Notes: generated by a model not told the origin, from the sequence alone. A stretch of 64,000 nucleotides of DNA from Candidatus Fermentibacter sp. (GCA_030373045.1 JAUCPW010000023.1:1-64000); one strand, 5' to 3'. Positions 44,091-53,427 are shown, numbered from the stretch's first letter. Program-made: numbers and translations.

Positions 44091-45146
44091 ATGTCGGAGT
44101 TTTTCGAGGGTCTTTACTCCTTCGCCCCCGGCGGAGTCCCGGCGGGAAGGATCGCCATAGCCCTGGCGGTGGTCGTGGTGGCTTTCGCGCTCTCCGCGAC
44201 AGCCAGGGCGATCCTCGGCAGGCTGTCGAAGAGGCTCTCCGGCATGCCATCGAGGCTGACGGCGAAACTCCGCAGACCCGTCGGATTCCTCGTTCTCCTG
44301 CTCTGCTGCTACGCCGCCGCCAGGACCCTGCCCGTCTCGGAAGGAGTGGTCACCGTCCTGGACAGGATTCTGCTGGTCGGGTCGACCGGTGCCGTGGTCT
44401 GGCTGCTGGTGAGCATCACGGACTGCGTGGCCGAGAACCTGGCTGTGTCGGCCAGGGCCAGCGACTCCCGGTTCGACGACCAGATGCTGCCCATACTCCG
44501 GAACACGGCCAGGGTGCTGATCTTCGTGCTCGGGGTGGTATTCGTCATCCAGGCCTTCGGCTACCCCGTCGGGGGCATCGTAGCCGGCCTCGGGATAGGC
44601 GGCATGGCGGTCGCCCTGGCCGCCCAGGACACCCTCGGCGGCATCTTCGCGTCCATCGCCATCTTCCTCGAGAAACCCTTCATGGTGGGCGACTACGTCG
44701 AACTGCAGGGGGTCCAGGGGACGGTGTCCGACGTTGGCATCAGGTCCACCAGGATAAGGACCGTCGAGAGAACCCTCGTGACGGTGCCCAACCGCAAGAT
44801 AGTCGAGAACGTGGTCGACAACTGGGCGGGCAGGGAGTCGAGGCGGACGCTGATGTCCTTCGGCCTCACCTACGATACGACGCTGACGGCGCTCGGGGAC
44901 TTCCTGGACAGACTGCGGGAGGAACTGCGCAGCGATCCCGATGTGGAGCCCGACTCCTGGTCGGTCCATTTCAGGGGCTTCGGCGAATCCTCCCTCGAAG
45001 TCGAGGTGCTGATGTTCCTGAAGACGGTCGATTACAGGCAGTGGCTCTCCATGCGCGAGAGGAAGGGTCTGATGATCATGAGGGAGGTCGAGGCGGCAGG
45101 CCTCTCCTTCGCCTTCCCCACCCGCACCGTACGCATCGAGCGATGA
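44091..45146 (+). CDS. MscS-family mechanosensitive channel
   Basis: A 351-residue membrane protein. Four N-terminal helices precede the pore-lining helix VGGIVAGLGIGGMAVALAAQD, which has the Gly/Ala packing of MscS TM3. The beta domain (MVGDYVELQGVQGTVSDVGIRSTRI, in part) and the C-terminal vestibule follow (RTLVTVPNRKIVENVVDNW). ATG 44091 is chosen with GGAGG ten bases upstream; ATG 44082 is too close to that site. It overlaps radC by ATGA. It would release small solutes on osmotic downshock. Confidence 0.9.
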   Translation: MSEFFEGLYSFAPGGVPAGRIAIALAVVVVAFALSATARAILGRLSKRLSGMPSRLTAKLRRPVGFLVLLLCCYAAARTLPVSEGVVTVLDRILLVGSTGAVVWLLVSITDCVAENLAVSARASDSRFDDQMLPILRNTARVLIFVLGVVFVIQAFGYPVGGIVAGLGIGGMAVALAAQDTLGGIFASIAIFLEKPFMVGDYVELQGVQGTVSDVGIRSTRIRTVERTLVTVPNRKIVENVVDNWAGRESRRTLMSFGLTYDTTLTALGDFLDRLREELRSDPDVEPDSWSVHFRGFGESSLEVEVLMFLKTVDYRQWLSMRERKGLMIMREVEAAGLSFAFPTRTVRIER

Positions 45147-45826
45147 CCGGGAACGCAGAGGGTCACCGGGAGCGCCTGCGGAAGAGGTTCCTCGAGTCCG
45201 GAGGCAGGGGTTTCTCCGACCGGGAAGTGCTCGAGCTGCTCCTCACCTTCGCCCGCCCGAGGAAGGACGTGCGGGAGGAGGCGGCCGGCCTGCTCGAGCG
45301 TTTCGGCAGCCTCGACGGCGTGTTCAGGCAGTCCCCCGACATGCTGATGACCTCCCCGGGCATCGGGCCGGCGGCTGCCACCCTCCTCTCGATGGTCACG
45401 TTCGCCTCCCAGCGGGCCGCGAAGCCGGCCCCGGGAGACTGCATACTGGACAGCGTCGAGAAGGTGAAGGCCTATCTGGCGGCCAGGCTGGGTCTCCAGC
45501 GGAGGGAGCGGCTGGTGGCCCTCCTGCTCGATTCGAGCGGAAGGCTCCTGGGCGAGAGGGACATCGAGATGGGCACCGTGGACAGGGCCTCGGTACACCC
45601 GAGGAACCTGGTCGAGAAGGTCATCGCCCTGAACGCCACTTCGGTCATCCTCGTGCACAACCATCCCGGCGGCAGGGCCGAGGCCAGCCGCGAGGACAGG
45701 GCCCTGACGGCGAGGCTCTCCGAGCTCGGCAGGAGCCTCGGATTCCGGGTCCTCGACCATTTCATCGTCGCGGGCCCGGAGGTCCTGAGCTTCAGGGAGA
45801 GCGGTCTCATGCCGGGGGCGGACTGA
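45143..45826 (+). CDS. radC: RadC-family JAB-domain protein
   Basis: A 227-residue protein with an N-terminal helix-hairpin-helix region (PGIGPAAATLLSM) and a C-terminal JAB/MPN metalloprotease-like domain with the metal motif HNHPGGRAEASREDRALT (His-x-His, Ser and Asp at the usual spacing). RadC proteins were once linked to DNA repair, but their real substrate is unknown. ATG 45143 forms an ATGA overlap with mscS. Confidence 0.93.
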   Translation: MTGNAEGHRERLRKRFLESGGRGFSDREVLELLLTFARPRKDVREEAAGLLERFGSLDGVFRQSPDMLMTSPGIGPAAATLLSMVTFASQRAAKPAPGDCILDSVEKVKAYLAARLGLQRRERLVALLLDSSGRLLGERDIEMGTVDRASVHPRNLVEKVIALNATSVILVHNHPGGRAEASREDRALTARLSELGRSLGFRVLDHFIVAGPEVLSFRESGLMPGAD

Positions 45827-46515
45827 TGCAGGCGATAGCGGGGCTGGTCCTCGCGGCCGTCCTGTCCAGGCCGGGGATCCCCTACTTCTCGGCAGACGGG
45901 GCCGGCACCAGGTCGGTATCCCTCTCGGCCCGCGTCGTGCTCGAGGTGGTCTCGGCCGATTCGTCATGGTCCGGCGGCGGAGAGAGCCACTACTACTCGG
46001 TGGACGGCCTCAGGATGGTGTCGGAGGCCGGGGCCGACACGATCACCTGGATAGCCGATCTCCCGGCTCAGGCTCTCGCATCCGCCAGGGCGGCGGGATC
46101 GATCCGGTCGGAGGAGACCCGCACCCTGCGCATCCTGGCATGCACGGAATCGTACATAGGCGGCAGGATCACGGTCAGGTCCGACAGGGACGGGAGGCTG
46201 ACCTCGTCCTACGAGGCTCTCAGGACCTGGCTGCTCTCCGGCGTGCCGCTCGACCTGGAATCCGTGGTCCAGACCGACTCGGTCTTCACCGGGGAGCTCA
46301 GGGCCGCGCTGGACGCTCCGCCGTCCGCCGATCTGGACATATGGCTCTGGTCGAGGGGCCACTGGCTCGACCCGCAGAGCTTCGTGATCTGGATGGACGA
46401 CGGGAGCCCTCTGCTGCGCATGGGGCTCCCGTCCTGGACCGGTTCGGACTCGCTGCTCATCGTGGAACTGGATCTCGCAAGGCTGAACACGGCCCACGGG
46501 GCCATGCTCGACTAG
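45826..46515 (+). CDS. exported protein of unknown function
   Basis: A 229-residue protein with a weak N-terminal signal (MQAIAGLVLAAVLSRPG). The body is beta-rich and acidic (SVSLSARVVLEVVSADSSW, RTLRILACTESYIGGRITV, SADLDIWLWSRGHWL). No domain was recognised. ATG 45826 overlaps the radC stop (TGATG), so it is the third gene of the mscS operon. It converges with the leuD-like gene with only six bases between the stops. Confidence 0.75.
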   Translation: MQAIAGLVLAAVLSRPGIPYFSADGAGTRSVSLSARVVLEVVSADSSWSGGGESHYYSVDGLRMVSEAGADTITWIADLPAQALASARAAGSIRSEETRTLRILACTESYIGGRITVRSDRDGRLTSSYEALRTWLLSGVPLDLESVVQTDSVFTGELRAALDAPPSADLDIWLWSRGHWLDPQSFVIWMDDGSPLLRMGLPSWTGSDSLLIVELDLARLNTAHGAMLD

Positions 46516-46521
46516 CCCGGC

Positions 46522-47043
46522 CTATTCCCCCCTGGCGTACTCGAACAGCCCGCCCGACATGTAGACGTCCCTCGCCACGCCGCTCAGCGGCCTGCCCTGG
46601 AACGGCCCCCGGGCGCCCTCCACCAGACCGGTGCCGAGGTCCACGGTGACTTCCGAGAGGTGGTCGAACACACCTTCGGGGAGGCCCGGAAGCTCCACGA
46701 GGGGAAGCGCGCTGTTGATGCCGTTCCTCTTGTAGATCGCGCCGAAAGACCTGGCCAGCACGGCCTGCACGCCGAGGGCCTTGAAGCAGTCGACGGCATG
46801 CTGCCTCGAGCTCCCGGAGCCGAAGTTGTCGCCGGCGAGGACCATGTCACCCGGAGCGGCCTTCGCGGCGAAATCCTCGAAGCCCTTCAGGTTGCCGAAC
46901 GCGAACTGCCCCATCTTCGACACGTCGGTGACCGCGAGATGGGCGTTGTGGTAGATCATGTCGGTATCGATGTCGCCTATGAGCGCGCCGTCGCGCTGGA
47001 GCACCCAGAGGCGCCCGGTGAGCCTGGTCGGACGATCACCCAT
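46522..47043 (-). CDS. leuD: aconitase-family small subunit (LeuD/homoaconitase type)
   Basis: The swivelling domain of isopropylmalate isomerase-type dehydratases, 173 residues. Conserved segments are GDIDTDMIYHN, GDNFGSGSSRQHAVDCFKALG (in part), ARSFGAIYKRNGINSALPLVEL. Its partner large subunit ends two bases upstream. The YxRxxx region that helps set substrate choice (leucine, homoaconitate or dimethylmalate) was not decisive. No other leucine or lysine pathway gene is in the window, so the physiological substrate remains open. Confidence 0.85.
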   Translation of the reverse strand: MGDRPTRLTGRLWVLQRDGALIGDIDTDMIYHNAHLAVTDVSKMGQFAFGNLKGFEDFAAKAAPGDMVLAGDNFGSGSSRQHAVDCFKALGVQAVLARSFGAIYKRNGINSALPLVELPGLPEGVFDHLSEVTVDLGTGLVEGARGPFQGRPLSGVARDVYMSGGLFEYARGE

Positions 47044-47044
47044 C

Positions 47045-48280
47045 TCAGTTACCCCCGAGTTCGCCGACGGACGCGATCCGGCCCAGCACGGCGGACGCCA
47101 CCGCGGTGCCCACGCCGGCCAGGTACGTGTCCCCGGCCCCCTGCTTGCCAGTAAAGTTGCGGTTCGACGTGCTCACCTGGATCTCGCCCCTGCCGGTCAT
47201 CCCGATCTGGCCCGAGGCGCATCCGCCGCAGCCCGGGTTGCTGATGATGCCGCCGGCCTCGAAGATGTCCGCCAGAAGGCCCTCGTCCATCATCGTCCTC
47301 CACACCGCGCGGGTGGCCGGGACGACCTTCAGCATGACGCCGGGAGCGACCTTCCTGCCCTTCAGGAGCCTGGCGGCGAGCCTCATGTCGTCGAGGGTGC
47401 CGTTCGTGCAGCTCCCGATGAAGGCGCCGTCGATCCTGACGTCCGAGAACTGGTCAGCGGGATGGACGTTGTTGGGATTGGGCGGGGCGGCCACGAGAGG
47501 CTTCAGGCCCTCGACCGAGAGCCTGTACTCCTTTTCGTAGACGGCGTCGAAATCTGCATAGACGGCCTCCGCCTCGGTCATCCCGAAGAAGCCCAGGACG
47601 CTCGGATTCGGCGGCAGGAGGATCGTCACGGCGCCCATCTCGGTGGCCAGGCTCGCGAGCGTGATGCAGTCGGAAAGCGAGGCCCCCTCGAGCCAGGGGC
47701 CGTTTACCTCCACGGACTTCCCGAGGAGCTCGTGGTGGTTGAACCTTCCCAGCATGGCCAGCGCCACGTCCTTCGCCTCGGCGCCGGCCGCCGGCATGCC
47801 CTCGAGCACGATCTTCACGGAGTGGGGCACCTCGAACCAGACCTTCCCGGAAACGAAAGAGAAGGCGATGTCCACGTCTCCCATGCCCTGCCCGAAGGCG
47901 CCGATGGCCCCCATGATGTTGAGGTGGCTGTCGGTGCCCACCGTGGTGGAGCCCGGCCTTGCGATCCTGTTCTCTATCACGACGTGGGAGCCTATCCCTG
48001 CATCGACGTCGAAGACCTTCAGGCCGTGCTTCCTCGCGAAGTTGCGGATCGTCTGCTGGTTGTCGGCGTAGGGGATGGTGTTGGCCGGCACGTTGCAGTC
48101 GAAGGTGAAGAAGGTCTTCGAAGGATCGGCGATCGGCCTGGCCCCGCCGTTCTTCTCCACGTTGGCGACAACGCTCGCTCCGGCGAAATCCCTCGCGGTC
48201 CTGCTGTCGATCCCGATCCAGACCTCGTCGCCGGGCCGGCAGTCCCCGGCGCCGTGGGCTGAGAGGATCTTCTCGATCAT
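47045..48280 (-). CDS. leuC: aconitase-family large subunit (LeuC/homoaconitase type)
   Basis: 4Fe-4S dehydratase, 411 residues, the length of the archaeal-type LeuC/HacA group. Cluster ligands are in GSCTNGTLDDMRLAA and the pair NPGCGGCASG. Other signature pieces are TVGTDSHLNIMGAIGAFGQGMGDVD (in part) and VSTSNRNFTGKQG. With the small subunit next door it forms the 3-isopropylmalate or homoaconitate isomerase. ATG 48280 has an ATGA overlap with the phosphoesterase gene; no strong SD precedes it, consistent with coupled translation. Confidence 0.88.
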   Translation of the reverse strand: MIEKILSAHGAGDCRPGDEVWIGIDSRTARDFAGASVVANVEKNGGARPIADPSKTFFTFDCNVPANTIPYADNQQTIRNFARKHGLKVFDVDAGIGSHVVIENRIARPGSTTVGTDSHLNIMGAIGAFGQGMGDVDIAFSFVSGKVWFEVPHSVKIVLEGMPAAGAEAKDVALAMLGRFNHHELLGKSVEVNGPWLEGASLSDCITLASLATEMGAVTILLPPNPSVLGFFGMTEAEAVYADFDAVYEKEYRLSVEGLKPLVAAPPNPNNVHPADQFSDVRIDGAFIGSCTNGTLDDMRLAARLLKGRKVAPGVMLKVVPATRAVWRTMMDEGLLADIFEAGGIISNPGCGGCASGQIGMTGRGEIQVSTSNRNFTGKQGAGDTYLAGVGTAVASAVLGRIASVGELGGN

Positions 48281-49053
48281 CGTTCGGCCCATCTCTGCCT
48301 CCATGTCGTATCGCACGTATGCCAGCCGCCCCTCGGGTCCCTTCCGAGCTCGACGGCCCTGGTGAACATCTGCGGGAGCCCAGAAACCCTCGATGACTCC
48401 TGATAGGATGAGAAATCGTACCGGGTCGCCAGCCAGAATGCCGACAGGCCCGCCTTCCGCGAGACATCGATCACCATTGCGGAAGCCGCGGACGGAAGGG
48501 TGCCCGCGCCGACGCTCCCGGGATTGAGGATCCAGCCGCCGGGCCGCAACACGGCCTGCGGTTCGTGGGTGTGCCCCACCACGAGCACGTCGCAGCCGTT
48601 CCTCGAGAGCAGGAGGTCGTAGACCTCGTCGGCCGCCGCGGGAGGCAGCGATCCCGCGACGTTCCCCGGCAGCCCGTGCGTGAAGAGCATCCTCCTGCCC
48701 TCCACGTCGAGCCGGAACTCTTCCGGGAGGCCCTTCAGCCAGGAGGAGGCCCCCCTCGTGATGCGTTGCCTCGTCCATGCCAGCACTTCGTCGGCGAGCC
48801 TCTCCCAGTGGGAGTTCACGAACTCGTCGCCCGTGCTGTCCCTGCCCCTTGCCACGGCCCTGTCGCAGTTGCCCTGGATCGACTCGACGTCGTGCTCCCT
48901 GGCGAAGGAAACGCACTCCTCCGGGCAGGGGCCGAAGTGCACCAGGTCGCCCAGGTTCACCACCATGTCGGGAGATTCGAGGAGCAGGGCCCGCCAGGCG
49001 CTCTGGAGCGCCGGGAGGTTGCCATGGACGTCGGCCAGCACGCCTATCCTCAA
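48277..49053 (-). CDS. calcineurin-like metallophosphoesterase (YfcE/MJ0936 type)
   Basis: A 258-residue phosphoesterase with the full metal-binding set: IGVLADVHGN, NLGDLVHFG, IQGNCDRAV, LFTHGLPG and VVGHTHEP, followed by GWILNPGSVGAG. It belongs to the small YfcE-like group that acts on phosphodiesters; the natural substrate is unknown. TTG 49053 is the only start before the first motif and forms a TTGA overlap with the namZ-like gene. The last 50 residues extend beyond the usual domain. Confidence 0.88.
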   Translation of the reverse strand: MRIGVLADVHGNLPALQSAWRALLLESPDMVVNLGDLVHFGPCPEECVSFAREHDVESIQGNCDRAVARGRDSTGDEFVNSHWERLADEVLAWTRQRITRGASSWLKGLPEEFRLDVEGRRMLFTHGLPGNVAGSLPPAAADEVYDLLLSRNGCDVLVVGHTHEPQAVLRPGGWILNPGSVGAGTLPSAASAMVIDVSRKAGLSAFWLATRYDFSSYQESSRVSGLPQMFTRAVELGRDPRGGWHTCDTTWRQRWAER

Positions 49054-50258
49054 ACCCTGAAGCTCCTGTCGTAGAGAAGGCTCGCGCCGACGGCGCGCAC
49101 GTGGGCGGGAATGTCCGCCCCGGCCATGCCGGCGAGGAGAGCCGGGTCGCCAGCCTCCACCGCCGCCCGGTACCGCGGGGAACCCGAGAGTATGTCCACA
49201 GGCATCCTGTCGTAGACGTACTCGTACGGCGGCGGGCGCCAGCCCGTCTCCCCGCTCCGGAAGCACACGGCGAGTATAGCCAATCCGGCGGCGAACGGGC
49301 GGAACGCATCCCGGTCCGTCACCGTGAGGATCGCGCCCCTGCAGGTCTCCCCCGTGTGCTTCGAGAACGTGGGGATGAACCTGTGAGGCGACAGCACGGC
49401 CCCCGCGAGGGCTCCCGATCCGTTCAGACCGTCGCAGATCCCGTCCTCGTCGAGCCAGGGGGCGCCGAACACCTCGAAGGGCCTGCAGGTGCCCCTGCCC
49501 TCGGACAGGTTCGTGGCCTCCAGAAGGCACATGCCCGGGTAGACCAGGGCCGTGGCGGGAGTGGGCATGTTGGGGGAGGGATGCACCCAGGGGTACCCCC
49601 GGGGGAATCCCTCGAAGTCGCAGGTGGCAAACCTCTTCACCCGCGGCTCCGGCAGGCCGTCGAGGGCGGCGAAGTACCGCGCGAGCTCGCCCGCAGACAT
49701 GCCATGCCTCACCGGCAGGGGATACATGCCCACGTACGAGAGCATGTCGCCGTCCTGCACCGGGCCCTCCACCCGCGTGAGCCCGGCGGGATTGAACCTG
49801 TCCAGCACCAGCACCGGGATGCCGGAACGCGCGGCGGACCTCATGGTGAGCGCCATCGCATAGATGTAGGTGTAATACCTCGAACCTGCGTCCTGGAGGT
49901 CCACCACGACGCAGTCGATCCCGGAGAGCATGCCGGGGGAGGGTTCGCGGCTCTCGCCGTACAGGCTGTGGACCGGGATGCCCCAGTACGGATGGGGATG
50001 GGTGGACCACTCGATCATGTTGTCCTGGGTCTGCCCCCAGAACCCGTGCTGCGGGCCCAGGAGCGCCGCCAGCTCGATTCCCGGCATGCCGTGGAGGACT
50101 TCGGCGGCCGTCCTGCAGCGCCTGTCGACGGCGGCGTAATGCGACAGCAGGGCCACCCTGCGCCCGGGGATGTCGCCGGGCTCGAGGAGGTCGAGTCCGG
50201 TGAGGGGTCCGCCGCAGATGCCGTTTCCGGCTGCGTTCCCTTCGGAGGTGGAGGGCAT
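49050..50258 (-). CDS. namZ: DUF1343/NamZ-type exo-beta-N-acetylmuramidase
   Basis: The DUF1343 family, whose characterised member NamZ removes terminal MurNAc from peptidoglycan fragments. The 402-residue protein has LLGPQHGFWGQTQDNM, VVDLQDAGSRYYTYIYAM, DRFNPAG, TNLSEGRGTCRPFEVFGAPWL (in part) and a C-terminal domain with FRSGETGWRP. No clear signal peptide is present from ATG 50258, although many relatives are exported; it may act in cell-wall recycling in the cytoplasm. ATG 50258 overlaps the MBL gene by one base. The neighbour alr also serves cell-wall metabolism. Confidence 0.88.
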   Translation of the reverse strand: MPSTSEGNAAGNGICGGPLTGLDLLEPGDIPGRRVALLSHYAAVDRRCRTAAEVLHGMPGIELAALLGPQHGFWGQTQDNMIEWSTHPHPYWGIPVHSLYGESREPSPGMLSGIDCVVVDLQDAGSRYYTYIYAMALTMRSAARSGIPVLVLDRFNPAGLTRVEGPVQDGDMLSYVGMYPLPVRHGMSAGELARYFAALDGLPEPRVKRFATCDFEGFPRGYPWVHPSPNMPTPATALVYPGMCLLEATNLSEGRGTCRPFEVFGAPWLDEDGICDGLNGSGALAGAVLSPHRFIPTFSKHTGETCRGAILTVTDRDAFRPFAAGLAILAVCFRSGETGWRPPPYEYVYDRMPVDILSGSPRYRAAVEAGDPALLAGMAGADIPAHVRAVGASLLYDRSFRV

Positions 50259-51025
50259 CAGAACTCGAGGCGGTCGCCGCGCATGAGGAGGACGGCCCTG
50301 TCCCCGAGGCGCCGCGAGAGGTCCCGGTCTATCTCCTGCCTGTACCACGGCTTCAGGTGGAACGCGTATATGGGCGCCCCCGGCCTGTCCAGCACCCGCA
50401 GCTCGCGCTCGAGCAGGCCCGGGGTGAGGTGGTCGCTCGCGATCGCGAGGTCGGTCATCGAATCGGGGAACGACACCTCGGCGATGATCATGGCTATGTC
50501 GGGGAGCTCGCGCGCCCTCTCCCAGATCTCGGTGGAGGGGCCCGTGTCGCCGGTGTAGATCGCGGCCCGCCCGCCGGGGGATCTCAGCAGGAAGCCCCTG
50601 GCACCCGCCCCGTGGTTCACGGGCACGGGCATGGCCGAGAGTCCTCCCGGCAGGTCCATCCACACGCGGTCCTCTATTGTCTCGTAGACTATGGCCGGTC
50701 CGTGGGTGGTCCTGATCCGGCTGAAGTCCGGCCAGACCAGGTCGTTCATGTAGTGGGTCCTGACGGCCTGTAGCGCCGCGTGGCTGCCCAGCACGCGCAG
50801 GGGCGCGTCCCTCAGGCTGGCCGCGGCGTCGGCCACGAAACCGAGTTCGAGGATGTGGTCGAGATGTGCGTGCGTGAGGAGGACCGCCTCGATCGCGTGC
50901 TGCTCGTCGTCGCGCAGGCTGGCCGCGGAACCGGCGTCGATCAGCAGCGACGGGCCGACCTTCATGGCCACGAGGGAGCTCCCGGAGTGTTTCCCGCCAT
51001 CGGCGCCCAGAACGTCGACGTACAT
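50258..51025 (-). CDS. MBL-fold metallo-hydrolase
   Basis: A 255-residue metallo-beta-lactamase-fold protein. The metal motif is LTHAHLDHILELG, with further ligands in VNHGAGARG, IYTGDTGPST and FHLKPWY near the end. The order resembles class II cyclic-nucleotide phosphodiesterases (PdeA type), a possible but unproven activity. ATG 51025 has GGGGAGGTG upstream and overlaps the alr stop (TGATG). It is the second gene of the alr operon. Confidence 0.85.
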   Translation of the reverse strand: MYVDVLGADGGKHSGSSLVAMKVGPSLLIDAGSAASLRDDEQHAIEAVLLTHAHLDHILELGFVADAAASLRDAPLRVLGSHAALQAVRTHYMNDLVWPDFSRIRTTHGPAIVYETIEDRVWMDLPGGLSAMPVPVNHGAGARGFLLRSPGGRAAIYTGDTGPSTEIWERARELPDIAMIIAEVSFPDSMTDLAIASDHLTPGLLERELRVLDRPGAPIYAFHLKPWYRQEIDRDLSRRLGDRAVLLMRGDRLEF

Positions 51026-52197
51026 CAGGACACCTCCCCGCGGGCGCGCTCCGGCCCGCTTCCGGCGCTCACTATCCTCCTGGGGAGCAGGGGGTTTATC
51101 CTGGCAACGACCTCGTAGTTGATGGTGCCGGCCCAGGAGGCCAGCATCTCGGCCGGGACGCACTCGTCGCCGTCGCGCCCGAGCAGGACCACCTCGTCCT
51201 CGAGGGCTGCGCCGGGCACGTCGGTGACGTCGGCCATGCACAGGTTCATGCAGATGCGCCCGACCACCGGGGCGCGCATGCCGCGCACGAGCACGTGTGC
51301 GGCGTTCCCCAGCGCCCTGTCGTAGCCGTCGTAGTAGCCCACCGGCAGCACGGCGATGCGGCTCGGCCGCGTGGTGCGGTAGCTGCAGCCGTACCCGATG
51401 AAGCTCCCCGAAGGCATCTCCTTGAGCTGGGCTATGCGGGTCTTCCAGGTCAGCACCGGCCTGAGGACGGGCACGGGGCGGCCCGAGAGGCCTGCGGAGA
51501 GGTACGTCTCGCGCGACGGCCAGAGGCCGTACAGGCCGATGCCGGCCCTGATCATGTCGAACGACGTCTCGGGGAAGAGGATGGCCGCGGCGGTGCAGGC
51601 CGTGTGGACCACCCGCGGCCTGTCGGGCCCGAAGCTCTCGAGCACCCTGCCGAACACCGCGAGCTGCGACTCGGCATAGGAGTGGTTCAGGGTGTCCTCG
51701 ATGTTGGCGAAATGGGTCGAGAGCCCCTCCAGTTCGGCACCGGGGATGGCGCGCGCCCTGGAGGCGAACTCGGCGGCCCGCCCGGGATGGATGCCCTGCC
51801 TCCCCGTGCCCGTCTCGACCTTGAGGTGCAGCCTTGCCGGCGTTCGGGGAGAGGCGCAGGCGCGCAGGGCGTCGAGCGTCTCGAAGTTGTAGACGGTCAG
51901 GCGGAGATCTTCCGCGATGGCTTCGGGGAGACGGCCCAGCGGGACGTGCCCGAGCACGAGCACGGGCCGGTCTTCACCCAGCCTCCGCAGTGCGATGCCC
52001 TCGTCGAGAGAGTTGACGCCCAGCCAGTCCGCCCCGGGGATGAGCCCGGCCATCTCGGCCAGCCCGTGGCCGTATGCGTTGCTCTTCACCACCGCGCATA
52101 CCTGCGGAGTGCCCCCCGCGGCGCGGCGGAGCTCTCCCAGGTTGTGCCCGGGCGCTTCCGCATCGAGTTCCACCCACACGAGATCGCCTGCGCTCAT
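51025..52197 (-). CDS. alr: alanine racemase
   Basis: PLP enzyme making D-alanine for peptidoglycan, 390 residues. The PLP lysine is in VCAVVKSNAYGHG; the second-domain catalytic tyrosine is in GYGCSYRTTRPSRIAVLPVGYYDGY (in part) and VGRICMNLCMADVTD is the usual conserved block. ATG 52197 has no ribosome site but has a -10 hexamer six bases upstream, so it may be translated from a leaderless mRNA. It heads an operon with an MBL hydrolase, namZ-like, phosphoesterase and leuCD-like genes. Confidence 0.95.
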   Translation of the reverse strand: MSAGDLVWVELDAEAPGHNLGELRRAAGGTPQVCAVVKSNAYGHGLAEMAGLIPGADWLGVNSLDEGIALRRLGEDRPVLVLGHVPLGRLPEAIAEDLRLTVYNFETLDALRACASPRTPARLHLKVETGTGRQGIHPGRAAEFASRARAIPGAELEGLSTHFANIEDTLNHSYAESQLAVFGRVLESFGPDRPRVVHTACTAAAILFPETSFDMIRAGIGLYGLWPSRETYLSAGLSGRPVPVLRPVLTWKTRIAQLKEMPSGSFIGYGCSYRTTRPSRIAVLPVGYYDGYDRALGNAAHVLVRGMRAPVVGRICMNLCMADVTDVPGAALEDEVVLLGRDGDECVPAEMLASWAGTINYEVVARINPLLPRRIVSAGSGPERARGEVS

Positions 52198-52203
52198 GGC
52201 GAA

Positions 52204-52233
52204 AGCATATCAGGTCCCCCGGAATCGATACAA
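52204..52233 (-). promoter_or_regulatory. promoter of the alr operon, leaderless arrangement
   Basis: Minus-strand TTGTAT (52228-52233), 18-base spacer, TATGCT (52204-52209); six bases then lead to the ATG at 52197. No SD sequence is present. Same geometry as recG. Confidence 0.5.
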
Positions 52234-52295
52234 CCCGGTGGAGGCGGTGCACGACCGGCCCGGATGGGTTATAACTGCACTCCCTGGAGGTGGGC

Positions 52296-53378
52296 ATGTC
52301 CGAAGTATTCCTGACGAGGACGACCGATTGCGGACGGGCGGCCATGAAGGCGCTCCTGTCCGGCTTCGCCCCGGGCGTCGACGGGGGCACCGAACTCTAT
52401 GCCGTCAAGATCCATGCCGGCGAGGCTGGCAACACCAGGTTCGTCCCGCCCTCGAAGGTGAACGCGGTGGTCGAGGCCCTGGGGCTGCCCCGGGGCAGGA
52501 CCTTCCTCACCGACACCACCGTGCTGTACAGGGGAAGGAGGCTCACGGCCACGGCCTACCTCGAACTCGCGCAGGAGCACGGGTTCGGGCTGCCGGCCAC
52601 CCCCCCCTTCATCATCGCCGACGGCCTGCGCGGCACCGACGAGGTGTCGGTGAAGCTCCCGTCCTGCTGCGAAGGCACCTCGGCCAGGATCGCCAGGCTG
52701 ATCACCGAGGCAGATGCGATGGTCGTGATCAGCCACTTCAAGGGCCATCTGCTGACCGGCTTCGGCGGAGCGCTCAAGAATCTCGGGATGGGCTGCGCCT
52801 CGCGGGGCGGGAAGCTCTACCAGCACTCGCCGGTAAAGCCCGCGGTGAGGCCGTCGAAATGCGTGAAGTGCGGCATCTGCATGGCGCACTGCCCTGCCGG
52901 GGCGATCTCGATGCCGTCGGGTCCGGCGGAGATCTCGGCCACGAGGTGCATAGGCTGCGGCGAGTGCATCCAGCGCTGCCCGAAGGGCGCGACAGGGGTG
53001 GACTGGAGCCAGGACAACGGGGTGTTCGTCAGCAGGATGACCGAATACGCCGTGGCGGTCGTCTCCTCCTGCCGCATCCCGGTCTACGTCAACTTCGTGA
53101 CGGGGGTCAGCGGAGACTGCGACTGTCTGGAGGATCAGGGCGGCCTGCTCGTGGACGACATCGGCATCCTGGCCTCGAAGGACCCGGTGGCGCTCGACCA
53201 GGCCTGCCTGGATCTCGTCACCGGGGCCCCTGCCGCGAAGGGTTCGCCGGTGCCCTCCGCCGGGCGCGGGGTGGACAAGTTCGCGGCCTTCAGGCCCGGC
53301 ATCGACGGCACCGCACAGCTAGCCGCCGCGCAGATGCTCGGTCTCGGCTCCCGCCGCTACGACCTGGTGGAGGTCTGA
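52296..53378 (+). CDS. DUF362 protein with two 4Fe-4S ferredoxin clusters
   Basis: A 360-residue protein: an N-terminal DUF362 domain (VVISHFKGHLLTGFGGALKNLGMGCASRGGK, in part, is its signature) with two inserted ferredoxin-type clusters, CVKCGICMAHCPAGAI and CIGCGECIQRCPKGA, then the DUF362 end. Such proteins are common in anaerobes; their redox role is unknown. ATG 52296 is preferred to GTG 52290 because GGAGG lies five bases before it. It diverges from alr and ends near a hairpin shared with convergent mscL. Confidence 0.88.
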   Translation: MSEVFLTRTTDCGRAAMKALLSGFAPGVDGGTELYAVKIHAGEAGNTRFVPPSKVNAVVEALGLPRGRTFLTDTTVLYRGRRLTATAYLELAQEHGFGLPATPPFIIADGLRGTDEVSVKLPSCCEGTSARIARLITEADAMVVISHFKGHLLTGFGGALKNLGMGCASRGGKLYQHSPVKPAVRPSKCVKCGICMAHCPAGAISMPSGPAEISATRCIGCGECIQRCPKGATGVDWSQDNGVFVSRMTEYAVAVVSSCRIPVYVNFVTGVSGDCDCLEDQGGLLVDDIGILASKDPVALDQACLDLVTGAPAAKGSPVPSAGRGVDKFAAFRPGIDGTAQLAAAQMLGLGSRRYDLVEV

Positions 53379-53427
53379 CGCACCAGGCGGTCATCGGGTC
53401 CGGATCTCCGGGACGGCGCCGGAATGA

